Shown piece after piece: positions 1 to 7,663 of a stretch of 64,000 nt of DNA (the stretch's first letter is position 1; each line of letters begins with the position of its first letter). This DNA comes from Candidatus Villigracilis saccharophilus (GTDB taxonomy: Bacteria; Chloroflexota; Anaerolineae; Anaerolineales; Villigracilaceae). The notes below the pieces were generated by a model, which was not told the origin of the DNA, searched no databases, and saw only the letters and a list, made by a program, of their open reading frames with translations. The position numbers were made by a program, and so were the translations under genes. Location: NCBI GenBank assembly GCA_016709305.1, contig JADJNA010000022.1:1-64000 (forward strand), written 5' to 3'.

Positions 1-1305
1 CTTTCCGTTTGCAAAACTTCATGAGCCATTACAGCTTGCATGAAATCGATGTTTGTCACTACGCCATGCACGATAAATTCACTAAGCGCGGTCTGCATTC
101 TTTGAATGGCGGCTCGATTTTCGGCATGGACACTTAACTTTGCCGGCAAGGGATCGTAAAATATTGACTTCACTACCTGGCCGAAAAGCCTGAATCCACG
201 CGAATACCCGGTCCGTGCGGTTCGATAAATTGCGGGGAGACTGCCTGTGCTTGAAGGAATCCATTGGCGGGATCTTCGAAGATACACGCGCACTCAATGG
301 CATGTCCGTGCCAGTGGAAATCATTTGGGGAAAATGGGAATTTCTCTCCGCCGCAATGGGATCTGCCATGGGCAAGGTCAATGCCTGCGGTGAGTTCGGT
401 GATCGGGTGTTCGACTTTCTTGTGTTCATTCAAGAAAATAATATTGCGATGGTCAGGTCGAGGCAAAATTCCCAATCGTGCCAGCGTTGGGGGAAATAAT
501 TGACGGCTTTGGAGCGGTGACTGCAGCTTGTCCGCATTGTTCGCGGAGTTCAGGCGTGAGCAATGGCGAAGGGAGTTTCTTCAATTATTTTTTGGTGTCT
601 GCTTTGCACGGAACATTCGCTTCAAAGAGATGGACAAAGTTCCGTGCTTATCGCCAAAGGTTTGAAACTCTAGATGGTGCGCATCCGCCAAATATTTTTC
701 GATTAGCAATCTTTCATCGCCAAAGGAATTCAAGGCTTCACTGCGCGGATTCGATGGCGTCGCTCAACTCGCTTTCCACATTGACCACGCGCATGCCTTT
801 GCCGCCACCGCCCGCTGAAGCCTTAATCAAGGCTTACAGGTTAGCCGATCTCTTTGGCGGCTTTTTTTTGAAATCGTTATTTGATTCCAAGCCTTCAAAT
901 CCAGGACGGTTGGTATACCAGCTTCTTTCAACTGGCGATCTTCGCCTCGGCTTTGTCTCCCCATTGCGCGGATGGAATCTGGCGAGGGGCCGATAAATGT
1001 CAAATTAGTTGATTCAACTGCGGCGGCGGGTAACGCAGCGTTCTCTGGAAGGAATCCATAGCCGGGTGAATGGCGTCTGCTTTTTGAGTCGAGCGACTCG
1101 GATGAGCGCGTCCGCATTCAAATAGGATCTCTGGCGCGGCGCTGCCAAGCAAAACAGCCTCGTCAGCGAGTTGAACGTGTTGGGCATTCGCATCCGCTTC
1201 ACATACCGGCTACGGTTTTGATGCAAGCTCCTTGCAGGCGCGCATGATGCGAATGGCGATCTCGCCGATTGGCGACTAGTATTTTTGTGAAAGGTGGTTA
1301 CGATG
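1..1305 (-). pseudogene. Acyl-CoA carboxylase biotin-carboxylase subunit (MccA-like), partial and frameshifted
   Basis: Minus-strand pieces in different frames join into a biotin carboxylase domain. Near 1290 the N-terminal ATP-grasp start can be read (KILVAN then EIAIRIMRAC). Near 1050 comes HPGYGFLPENA followed by TFIGPSPDSIRAMG. At 430-180 come VEHPITEL, GHAIEC and GPGIRVDSG, and the stretch at 180-1 continues with the domain C-terminus. About 435 codons are present, roughly the first two thirds of an MccA; the biotinyl domain would lie beyond the window edge. The family carboxylates biotin in leucine/acyl-CoA breakdown. mccB lies at the other end of the same minus-strand cluster, which favours a methylcrotonyl-CoA carboxylase. 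At least four small indels break the frame. Whether this is decay or sequencing error is open. The exact start codon is unclear. Confidence 0.8.
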
Positions 1306-1317
1306 TCACGACACGTC

Positions 1318-2305
1318 TTACTCTTCACTCATCAATCGAAGCATTCCCGCTTCTCTCTCCGCAGACAATCCTGCTTTCCATTCATATCGCTTCGGGACGC
1401 GCAGCCGCCCACTTGATGGTGTCGTGGACAGTCTCCTCGAGCGGAAGGAACTTTGGGTTTCGATCAACGGCTTTGGATATGTTGACGGGAAAAGCCCGCA
1501 TCTTCCGCAGTGTCTGGAACCCAGACAGGCATGTCGCTCCATGGGGCTACCTTGTTTTGATCGGGAATTCCACAGACGCCCATTTGAATTTTGCGTCGCT
1601 GGCGCTGACCAGCTTGCGGTGTCGAGCATTGCGCCTAATGTCAGTTCGTGATCTGGTCCCGTCGCATTGAAGACGCCCGGGATACATTTTGCTGGATCAG
1701 TTCAATAATAAAGTCAGACAGGTCGCGAACATCGATGATCTGAATCGGCACATCAGGCTTCTCAGGCGCGAGGACTCTCCCCGCCGCGTGCGATGCGCAC
1801 AGGCCAATGACCGGAAACGATCTGTCGGGTCATGCGGAACAACGATTAGGCCAGGCGAATGATCCAACGAGTCCATGCCAAAAACATCCTGCACGGCTTT
1901 TTCACCAAAAGGCTTTCAAGGGGCCGTATGACCCGCCTGTGATCTCCTCGATTGTTTCATCCTCGATCTTTCCGACGGATCGCTTTCGTTGATGCCGATC
2001 TTTTTGAAATCAGAGTACACCGGGAAATGCTGGAGATAAAAACACACTGTTCGACTTTATCCTTTAACGCCTCGGCGGACATATGGTCAATGCGAGGAAA
2101 ATATCCGCAGGTATCTATGACTGCATCCCCTGGACCCGATAGTAGAGCCAGATCTTTTTCACGGTCTCCCCTTTTCTCCACCTGACCGAACAGTTGGATC
2201 CGTTTGTCCGCGGTTGAAGAAAGTCACTTCAAGCCCGCGGGCGCGCGCAGAGTTGACAAGATGCCGCCCCAGAAAACGTGTACCGCCGAAGATCAGACCT
2301 TCCAT
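1318..2305 (-). pseudogene. NAD-dependent epimerase/SDR-family protein, frameshifted
   Basis: The minus strand begins with an ATG at 2305 and an N-terminal Rossmann start (LIFGGTRFLGRH, then LEVTFFNRGQT). In other frames follow DAVIDTCGYFPRIDH, FISSIS, GLIVVPHDPTDRF, and a C-terminus with VPKRYEWKAGLSAERE ending at a TAA at 1318. This order matches atypical short-chain dehydrogenases annotated as NAD-dependent epimerase/dehydratase or isoflavone-reductase-like, and the span of about 329 codons is the usual length. At least four frame changes are needed, so no full protein can be made from the sequence as given. It sits between mccA and the DUF1579-like gene in the same orientation. Its substrate cannot be told. 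Confidence 0.75.
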
Positions 2306-2317
2306 TGTCTCCGTTGT

Positions 2318-2412
2318 TGTCGTTGCGAGGAGAGTGATTGTCCTTTGACAAAGCTCAACTTAATTGACAAGGAGGTTGCTTCGAGCGAAGAGCACTTGCC
2401 CTCACAACGACA
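2318..2412. repeat. Imperfect palindromic intergenic repeat (about 95 bp)
   Basis: TGTCGTTGCGAGG (2318-2330) is answered by CCTCACAACGACA (2400-2412), which is its reverse complement with one mismatch (a G-U pair in RNA). The inside carries the GGTTGCTTCGAGCGAAGAGC-like core. This matches the well-known TGTCGTTGCGAGCGAAG class of small mobile palindromes in bacteria, including Chloroflexota (from memory). It lies between two minus-strand genes. Confidence 0.65.
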
Positions 2413-2419
2413 TTACATC

Positions 2420-2885
2420 TTATTTCTTCAATCTCGTAGGAACCATTTCGGTTGCTTTGCGGCTTCGCCTTCGGGGTGATGTTAGGCGGTGATGGTCAGT
2501 TGGTCTCCGTCCAATTCCACTTCGGTGCGCCAGCTCCAGTCTGGTCCACAGTGGGGTCAGGGTAACTTCCGTGAAGGAGAATCCGTTTTGCCTCCTTCCA
2601 ATGCAAAACATGATGCCAGTACTCGTGGAAGGAATCTACCCAGGCGGTTCCGAATTGTTCCAAGGTGATGTTATAGCCAAAGGTGAACATGCCCCTGCTG
2701 AGCTTTCACCTTCGGTGGAGCTTGATAAAGGTAAAGAGCATAACGTCCCTCGAGAATGAGTTGAATGGTTCAACCACTGACGATTCATCCGCCAGTTTGC
2801 CTGGTTCAGCCAGGTTTTGAAATTCCTTTCCAATTGCCTGCCAGCTGTGAAAGGGAAATGGTGGAGGTGGATGATCAAAAGACAT
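2420..2885 (-). pseudogene. DUF1579-like protein, frameshifted
   Basis: An ATG at 2885 is preceded by a good ribosome-binding site (AAAGGAGACC). The first frame gives FPFHSWQAIGKEFQNLAEPG. The next frames give GMFTFGYNITLEQFGTAW, SFHEYWHHVLHWKEAKRIL and a C-terminus GSYEIEEI before a TAA at 2420. The pattern of beta-strand segments with GxYxLY-like and W-rich motifs resembles the DUF1579 family of small uncharacterised proteins, whose usual length near 155 residues agrees. Two or more indels are needed to rejoin it. It lies in the mcc cluster on the same strand, which hints at a link to acyl-CoA metabolism, but no function is known. Confidence 0.55.
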
Positions 2886-2921
2886 GGGATGGTCTCCTTT
2901 TTATATATAAAAATTTAATTA

Positions 2922-2989
2922 TGTGCATGCTGAGCGGTAGCGAAGCATCACACGATGCTGTAAAGATCCTTCGCTGCTCAGGATGACAT
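2922..2989. repeat. Palindromic repeat of the TGTCATCCTGAGC type
   Basis: TGCTGAGCGGTAGCGAAGCATC (starting near 2928) is the inverted copy of GATCCTTCGCTGCTCAGGA (2965-2983). On the minus strand it reads TCATCCTGAGCAGCGAAGG then, after a short spacer, AGCATCG. This is the widely seen 'CTGAGC...GCGAAG' palindromic element. It sits just downstream of the mccB stop and could form a hairpin at the transcript end. Confidence 0.65.
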
Positions 2990-2991
2990 GA

Positions 2992-3040
2992 CAGTCGGAT
3001 TGCTTCGCCGCAAAGAACGCGGCTCGCAATGGTATGTCAC
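2992..3040. repeat. Second palindromic repeat (CGGATTGCTTCGCCGC / GCGGCTCGCAATGG)
   Basis: GGATTGCTTCGCCGC and GCGGCTCGCAATGG flank an AAAGAAC loop. The sequence belongs to the 'TTGCGAGC...GAAGCAATC' class of small palindromes, directly abutting the previous repeat and overlapping the last codon of mccB. Two different palindrome families are therefore nested back to back at the 3' end of mccB. Confidence 0.5.
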
Positions 3041-4656
3041 ATTCTAAAGACTCGAATCCCCTTCTTCTTTTTGGCGAATTCAAAACGATTGATAGTGCTA
3101 ACCCTAAGACTTGTCTTGTCTCATCGGGAGCGATCACGCCGTCATCCCAAAGGCGTGCGGATGAATGGTAAGGACTGCCTTCGGTTTCGTATTTCTCCAA
3201 GAGGGGACGCTTAACTCATTTGCTTCTGGACTCACTGAGAGTTGGTTTGCCTTCACGAGTGAGTTGATCTTGCTTGATGGTTAAGAGCACATTCGCGGCT
3301 TGTTCCCCGCCCATGACGGAGATGCGTGCATTGGGCCACATCCACAGGAAGCGGGAGGCCGTAGGCGCGGCCTGCCATGGCGTAGTTGCCTGCGCCGAAG
3401 GAGCCGCCGATGACGAGTGTTAATCTGGGGACGCGGGTCGGCAACCGCATGGACCATCTTTGCGCCGTCTTTGGCGATGCCGCCGGTTTCGTATTCCTTG
3501 CCGACCATGAAGCCAGTGATGTTTTGCAGGAACAGCAATGGGATTCCGCGTTGGTCGCACAGTTCGATGAAGTGTGTCCCTTTGAGCGCGGACTCGCTGA
3601 ACAGCACACCGTTGCTGGCGATGATTCCGACGGGGTATCCGTGGATGCGGGCAAATCCCGTGACCAATGTGGTGCCGTAGCGCGCTTTGAACTCTCGAAA
3701 CTTGGAACCGTCCACGATGCGGGCGATGATCTCGCGGACATCGTAGGACTCTTTGAAGGTGCGCGGCAGGACGCCGTACAATTCGTCAGGGTTGTATAAA
3801 GGTTCTTCGGGGGAGCAACCCAGCGCGGAAAGATGCGAGCGCGCCAGCGCATGTCCACTGGGCAGGCTCTACGATGCTGCGTAAAATCTCGATGGCATGA
3901 TCATCATCCTCGGCAAATGATCCGCAACCCCGCTCTTGCGCGTGTGGACATCTGCGCCACCCAGTTCTTCGGCAGTGACATCCTCGCCCGTGGCGGCTTT
4001 GACGAGAGGCGGGCCGCCCAGAAAAATAGTGCCCGCGCCTTTGACAATGATGGCCTCATCGCTCATGGCAGGGACATACGCACCGCCCGCGGTGCAACTG
4101 CCCATGACGGCGGCGATCTGCGGAATGCGCTTGGCAGACATGCGCGCCTGATTGTAGAAAATCCGTCCGAAGTGATGCGCGTCGGGGAAGACCTCATCCT
4201 GCAGAGGCAGATACGCACCGCCCGAATCGACGAGATACAAACAGGGTAGATGATTTTCCTCGGCGACCTGCTGCGCACGCAAATGCTTTTTGACGGTCAT
4301 CGAAAAATACGAACCACCTTTGACGGTGGCGTCGTTGGCAACGATCATCACTTCGCGATTGGAGATCCGTCCGATGCCTGTGACGATTCCCGCGCATGGT
4401 GCTTCGTTGTTGTACATGTTGGTTGCTGCAAGCGCGGAGAGTTCGAGGAAGGGTGCGCCAGGGTCGAGCAGACGTTCGATGCGTTCACGCACGAAGAGCT
4501 TTGCCCTGCTCCATGTCGCTTGCGGTATTTCTCGCCGCCACCTTCACGGACGAGGGCAAGCCGCTTCTTCAATTCATTCGCGAGGGCTCGGTTGTGTTCT
4601 GCATTGGCTTTGAATTCAGGGGATTGTGGGTCGAGCGCGGAGGAGAGAGTTTCCAT
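3037..4656 (-). pseudogene. mccB: Methylcrotonyl-CoA carboxylase beta subunit (carboxyltransferase), frameshifted
   Basis: The minus strand starts at an ATG at 4656 (METLSSALDPQSPEF) and ends with VFRM and a TGA at 3037, 1620 bp in all, i.e. 540 codons, the normal length of MccB. Middle parts are in other frames: MYNNEAPCAGIVTGIGRI, VKGGSYF, LYLVDSGGAYLPLQ, GSCTAGGAYVPAMSDE, then SALKGTHFIELC, LFLQNITGFMVGKEYE and SARLWDDGVI. GAYLPLQDEVF and SDEAIIVKG are typical of the biotin-dependent carboxyltransferase that adds CO2 to 3-methylcrotonyl-CoA in leucine breakdown. At least four indels break the frame, at about 4490, 3880, 3390 and 3060. Net length is almost unchanged, which argues for single-base indels rather than long decay. 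Confidence 0.85.
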
Positions 4657-4660
4657 GGGA

Positions 4661-4695
4661 TCCAGTGGGTAGTGGTCAGTGGACAGTGTGGGTGA
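4661..4695. repeat. Low-complexity GTGG/CAGTGG direct repeats
   Basis: The stretch reads as successive CAGTGG-, TAGTGG-, CAGTGG- and CAGTG-like units just upstream of mccB, and grades into ATGAGTGATAAGTAATAAGTG at 4718-4740. It looks like degenerate short tandem repeats. No coding potential is seen. Confidence 0.4.
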
Positions 4696-4759
4696 GTCTA
4701 GCATAAAAAGGGGATGAGGAATGAGTGATAAGTAATAAGTGACGAGGAAAAAGGGATAA

Positions 4760-5023
4760 TTGGATTGGGATGATGAAAAGGCTGCAGCAACTCAAAAAGC
4801 ACGGCATCAGCTTTGGAGAAGGCGCGACCATTTTCAATGACCCCGAAATTGCCACTTTTTCAGACCCTGACTATTCACAAAATGAAGAGCGATTTATGTC
4901 AATTTGGCTATCCAAGATAAGGCGAATATTAACTGTTATTCACACTTATCGAAAAGACAGAATTCGTTTGGTCAGTGCAAGAAAAGCAACCAAAGCCGAA
5001 AAGAAAAATATGAAAACAACTAA
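4760..5023 (+). pseudogene. BrnT-like (DUF4258 type) toxin, frame disrupted
   Basis: A TTG at 4760 preceded by AAGGGA opens a frame reading DWDDEKAAA. The frame then shifts into LKKHGISFGEGATIFNDP, followed by DPDYSQNEERF and DRIRLVSARKATKAEKK. This is the BrnT pattern (W-D-x-x-K-A-x-x-N-x-x-K-H-G start and R-I-x-S-A-R-K-A-T end), a ribonuclease-fold toxin that inhibits translation. If one A is removed from the A5 run near 5005 the toxin ends with YENN and a TAA at 5021-5023, giving 88 codons, the usual length. As given, the frame instead runs on into the antitoxin ATG and makes a false fusion. The pair is a type II toxin-antitoxin candidate. Confidence 0.6.
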
Positions 5024-5042
5024 GAAAAAGAAAGGCGACGAC

Positions 5043-5269
5043 ATGCGTGCCGAATATGACTTTAGCAAAAGCCGAACGCGGAAAATTTTGCCGTCCGCTG
5101 GATAAGGCTATACCGTTCATGTAACAAAAAAGCCGTGACGACTGAAGTCAAGTACTATACTCTCGCAGAAGGGACGGTTTTACTGGCACCTGATGTTTTG
5201 GAACACCATGCCCAAAAGCAGCCCAAACCGAATCGCCGCAATCACTCCGCGATTCTCTCCATTTTATAA
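5043..5269 (+). pseudogene. Antitoxin-like partner of the BrnT-like toxin, frameshifted
   Basis: An ATG at 5043 behind AGAAAGG starts MRAEYDFSKS. A second frame gives RGKFCRPLDK, a third GYTVHVTKK, and the last TTEVKYYTLAEGTVLLAPDVLEHH, ending at TAA 5267-5269. The segments line up as one protein of about 75 residues of the kind that starts MRxEYDFSK, found next to BrnT toxins (from memory). Its 227 bp are not a multiple of three, so at least one net indel is present. The C-terminus lacks the longer tail expected of this family, so a truncation or a further frame change is possible. Confidence 0.5.
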
Positions 5270-5297
5270 AAGAGCCGCCTGTGATACCATTCCCCGC

Positions 5298-5741
5298 ATG
5301 AACTTTTCTGAGATCACAGATGATCTGTTTATTGGTAGCATGCCTTCAAAAGGTGACTACGAACAACTGCGCGCGCTGGGCGTGCGGCTCATCATTAATA
5401 TGCGTTTCTCGCTTGCGCCGAAGCTTGATCTGCATGCTGAGCCTATACAAACCTTGTGGCTGCCTTCCATTGACAGTCCGTTCTTCCCAATTTCGATAAC
5501 AAAGCTGAAGCGCGGTGCGCGGTCCGCGCTGGAAACGATCCGCAGCGGTGGCAAGGTGTACACGCATTGCGCCTATGGACGTCACCGTGGGGTGGCAATG
5601 GGCGCGTGTGTTCTCATCGCCCAGGGATTTGATCCGTTCGTGGCGATGCAGTTGATCAAGCAAAAACGATCAGTGGCGGGCCCGGACGCGTTCTATATCC
5701 GGCCGAGAATATTAAGATTTGCAAGTCAATGGATGGAATAA
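5298..5741 (+). CDS. Dual-specificity/tyrosine-type protein phosphatase
   Basis: The protein of 147 residues has the Cys-based phosphatase signature HCAYGRHRG (C-x5-R) at about residues 93-101, with a preceding Asp in PSIDSP that may act as general acid. The N-terminal part (ITDDLFIGSMPSKGDYEQL) is typical of DSP-type phosphatases, which start with a beta strand and an 'I-x-x-G-x-x-P' turn. I chose the ATG at 5298 because the upstream in-frame extension does not resemble the family. It would remove phosphate from Ser/Thr/Tyr residues or a small phosphorylated molecule in the cytoplasm. It is a single gene with no clear operon partner, and its substrate is unknown. Confidence 0.75.
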   Translation: MNFSEITDDLFIGSMPSKGDYEQLRALGVRLIINMRFSLAPKLDLHAEPIQTLWLPSIDSPFFPISITKLKRGARSALETIRSGGKVYTHCAYGRHRGVAMGACVLIAQGFDPFVAMQLIKQKRSVAGPDAFYIRPRILRFASQWME

Positions 5742-5851
5742 CTCCGTCTGGATCTAGTCTTGTTCGTTGTCAAAGCGCCGCATTAGCTTGCAGAGCATAA
5801 AACCCTGGGGAATAGTCCCGCCCGCCTATAGAAGACCGCCTCTCGTTTTCA

Positions 5852-5878
5852 TTGACACATCAGATGTCACGTGATAAA
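5852..5878 (+). promoter_or_regulatory. Possible promoter for the cold-shock gene leader
   Basis: TTGACA (5852-5857) is followed by GATAAA (5873-5878) at a spacing of 15, shorter than ideal. If used, it gives a leader of about 140 nt before the cold-shock gene, as is common for cspA-type genes. Confidence 0.35.
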
Positions 5879-5926
5879 GTAGTGGCCTACACGGATACCA
5901 GTAGTTCGCTTTGGAAGTATAACCAT

Positions 5927-5963
5927 CGGCTCATGGGTAACAGTCCATGAGCCGTTTTGTTTT
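5927..5963 (+). terminator. Strong hairpin with T-tract upstream of the cold-shock gene
   Basis: CGGCTCATGG (5927-5936) and CCATGAGCCG (5945-5954) form a perfect 10-bp stem with an 8-nt loop, followed by TTTTGTTTT. It is a textbook intrinsic terminator shape. It lies 186 bp after the phosphatase stop and 60 bp before the cold-shock ATG, so it may end the upstream transcript or act as an attenuator in the cold-shock leader. Confidence 0.7.
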
Positions 5964-6023
5964 GTCTGTTCTGGCGAAAGAACCGGGTCCTCCAATTTTT
6001 TAAGTTGCCATAGGAGGCAAACA

Positions 6024-6236
6024 ATGTCAGAACGTATTATCGGAACAGTCAAATGGTTTAACGGAAGCAAGGGCTACGGCTTTCTTGCTCGTGAAGGTGG
6101 CGCAGATGTATTCGTCCACTTCTCCGCTATCCAGGGTGACGGTTTCAAAAACCTTGAAGAAGGTCAGAAAGTAGAATTCACCGTTGAGAAAGGCCCCAAG
6201 GGTCCGCAGGCTACTAACGTAGTTGTCGTCAACTAA
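6024..6236 (+). CDS. Cold-shock protein, CspA family
   Basis: A 70-residue protein that is one cold-shock OB-fold domain. It has the start IIGTVKWFNGSKGYGFL, with RNP1 (KGYGFL) near residue 16 and RNP2 (VFVHFSAI) near residue 29, and the family ending GPQATNVVVV. It binds single-stranded RNA and DNA and melts RNA structures, helping transcription and translation at low temperature or during fast growth. A strong ribosome-binding site (TAGGAGG) lies 8 nt before the ATG. The leader carries a terminator-like hairpin (5927-5963) and the gene is followed at once by a terminator, so it is monocistronic. Length and motifs are fully normal. Confidence 0.97.
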   Translation: MSERIIGTVKWFNGSKGYGFLAREGGADVFVHFSAIQGDGFKNLEEGQKVEFTVEKGPKGPQATNVVVVN

Positions 6237-6256
6237 TTCGCACTGAAAACTAAAAA

Positions 6257-6288
6257 CTGCCCGAGGCCTCAAGCCTCGGGCAGTTTTT
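6257..6288 (+). terminator. Intrinsic terminator of the cold-shock gene
   Basis: CTGCCCGAGGC (6257-6267) pairs perfectly with GCCTCGGGCAG (6273-6283) around a 5-nt loop, followed by TTTTT. A second small hairpin (ATTCCTGC TTT GCAGGAAT) follows at about 6290-6310. Confidence 0.92.
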
Positions 6289-6645
6289 GATTCCTGCTTT
6301 GCAGGAATGGATGCTTATTGTAGAAAAGCCCATTTACGTCAAACGGGCTAAAATTCACTTCCATTACAACGCTTAAAAATACGGTATACTAATTAAGATT
6401 TTATGTCTATTCAAGTTCTATTTTGAGTTCGAAAAAAAGGGCTTCTGCAAAACGGCATAATTCAAAGCCATCAAACGCTATTTTTACAATATACTTGAAT
6501 TGTTTTTGTGAAAAAACAAACTTCAAGCATTTTTAAACCCGCTATTCTTATCCAAAGTGTTGACAGCCACTCGTTGAGATTCTTTTTTGCATGTATTGCA
6601 TAATTTTTGTGGTATCCGTATATCGAACTGAGGTCGTTGGAAACT
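6289..6645. other. AT-rich intergenic stretch without a gene
   Basis: No reading frame here has a credible start and ribosome-binding site. The part from 6360 to 6600 is AT-rich. A possible promoter for the response regulator is TTGAGA (6574-6579) with CATAAT (6599-6604), spacing 19, which is weak. A TTGACA at 6560-6565 has no good -10 partner at the right distance. I see no structured RNA. Confidence 0.4.
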
Positions 6646-7422
6646 ATGCCCACATATAACATATTAATTATTGAAGATGATGCCATTGTCGCAAAAACAA
6701 TCGAACGCTGCCTGCGCGGGAATGAATACCGCGTTCAAGTGGTCAATACTGGGATAGCCGGTCTGCGGGCTGCGCGACGCAAAGTGCCGGATTTAGTATT
6801 GCTGGATGTCATGATGCCCGGTATGGATGGTTATACCGTTTGCAAAGAGATGAGGGACGATGCGTTTCTTAAAGAAGTGCCTATCATCTTTTTAACGGCA
6901 AAGAACAAGGTGGAGGATAAGATCGTCGGTTTGAGCGTAGGCGCAGATGATTATCTGGGCAAGCCCTTTAATGTGGATGAGCTGCTCTTAAGGGTAAAGG
7001 CGATCCTCCGCAGAACCAATCCTTCAAATAAGCAGCCCGTTGAAGTTGAAACAAACACTTCTTCAAGCGCCGATCGAAAAACCCGTCCGCTCGGACAGGC
7101 AGATGTTGATCCGGTTATTCGTATTGGAGAGTATTCCCTAAACACGCGCACCTACGAGTTTTCCAGCCCGAAGAAAGGGAAGTTTCGCCTTACGCCCGTC
7201 CAATACACATTGTTATATCATTTGATGACACATCCCAATAAGATCTTTTCGCCATCGCTTCTCCTGGATGAAGTTTGGGATTATCCCTCGGATACAGGCA
7301 GCGCGGATCTGGTCCGCGTTCACATTAAAAATATTCGCGAAAGTATTGAAGAAGACCCGAAGAATCCGGTTTTTATAAAAACTGTTCAAGGATATGGGTA
7401 TACCATTCAGACGGATGAATAG
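6646..7422 (+). CDS. OmpR-type response regulator
   Basis: A 258-residue two-component response regulator. Residues 5-120 form the receiver domain, with acidic pair EDD at 10-12, phospho-acceptor Asp54 in LLDVMMPGMDGY, the conserved Thr in FLTAKN and Lys in GKPF. A linker of about 35 residues follows, rich in Thr, Ser and Asn. Residues 158-255 form the winged-helix DNA-binding domain (SPSLLLDEVW, VRVHIKNIRE, VQGYGYTI). It would bind promoter DNA when phosphorylated. I chose the ATG at 6646 because the receiver begins right after it. The histidine kinase at 7664 lies 241 bp downstream on the same strand and is the obvious partner. Confidence 0.93.
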   Translation: MPTYNILIIEDDAIVAKTIERCLRGNEYRVQVVNTGIAGLRAARRKVPDLVLLDVMMPGMDGYTVCKEMRDDAFLKEVPIIFLTAKNKVEDKIVGLSVGADDYLGKPFNVDELLLRVKAILRRTNPSNKQPVEVETNTSSSADRKTRPLGQADVDPVIRIGEYSLNTRTYEFSSPKKGKFRLTPVQYTLLYHLMTHPNKIFSPSLLLDEVWDYPSDTGSADLVRVHIKNIRESIEEDPKNPVFIKTVQGYGYTIQTDE

Positions 7423-7663
7423 GATGCCCGATCAATAGCTCTGAGAATGCTGTTCAGGCGAACTACGGGTATTCATAATCTTTTTTGCACACGAAAATTA
7501 TCCGAATACGATAAGACGGAATGCCGACGGGGGAATACAGCCTTCTGTCATTATTGTGTTTCTGGTCATCCATAAAAGCTGGTGCTTACACTGCAAAGAA
7601 CAGCTGCTATTTGAGAACATCCCATATACCCTAATACACTGACGCTATTCGTGGAGAATCGCA

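Noticed and set aside
4770..5105. A 111-residue toxin-antitoxin fusion protein
   Set aside because: The join depends on an A5 run. Removing one A gives a normal toxin end and an antitoxin with its own ribosome-binding site.
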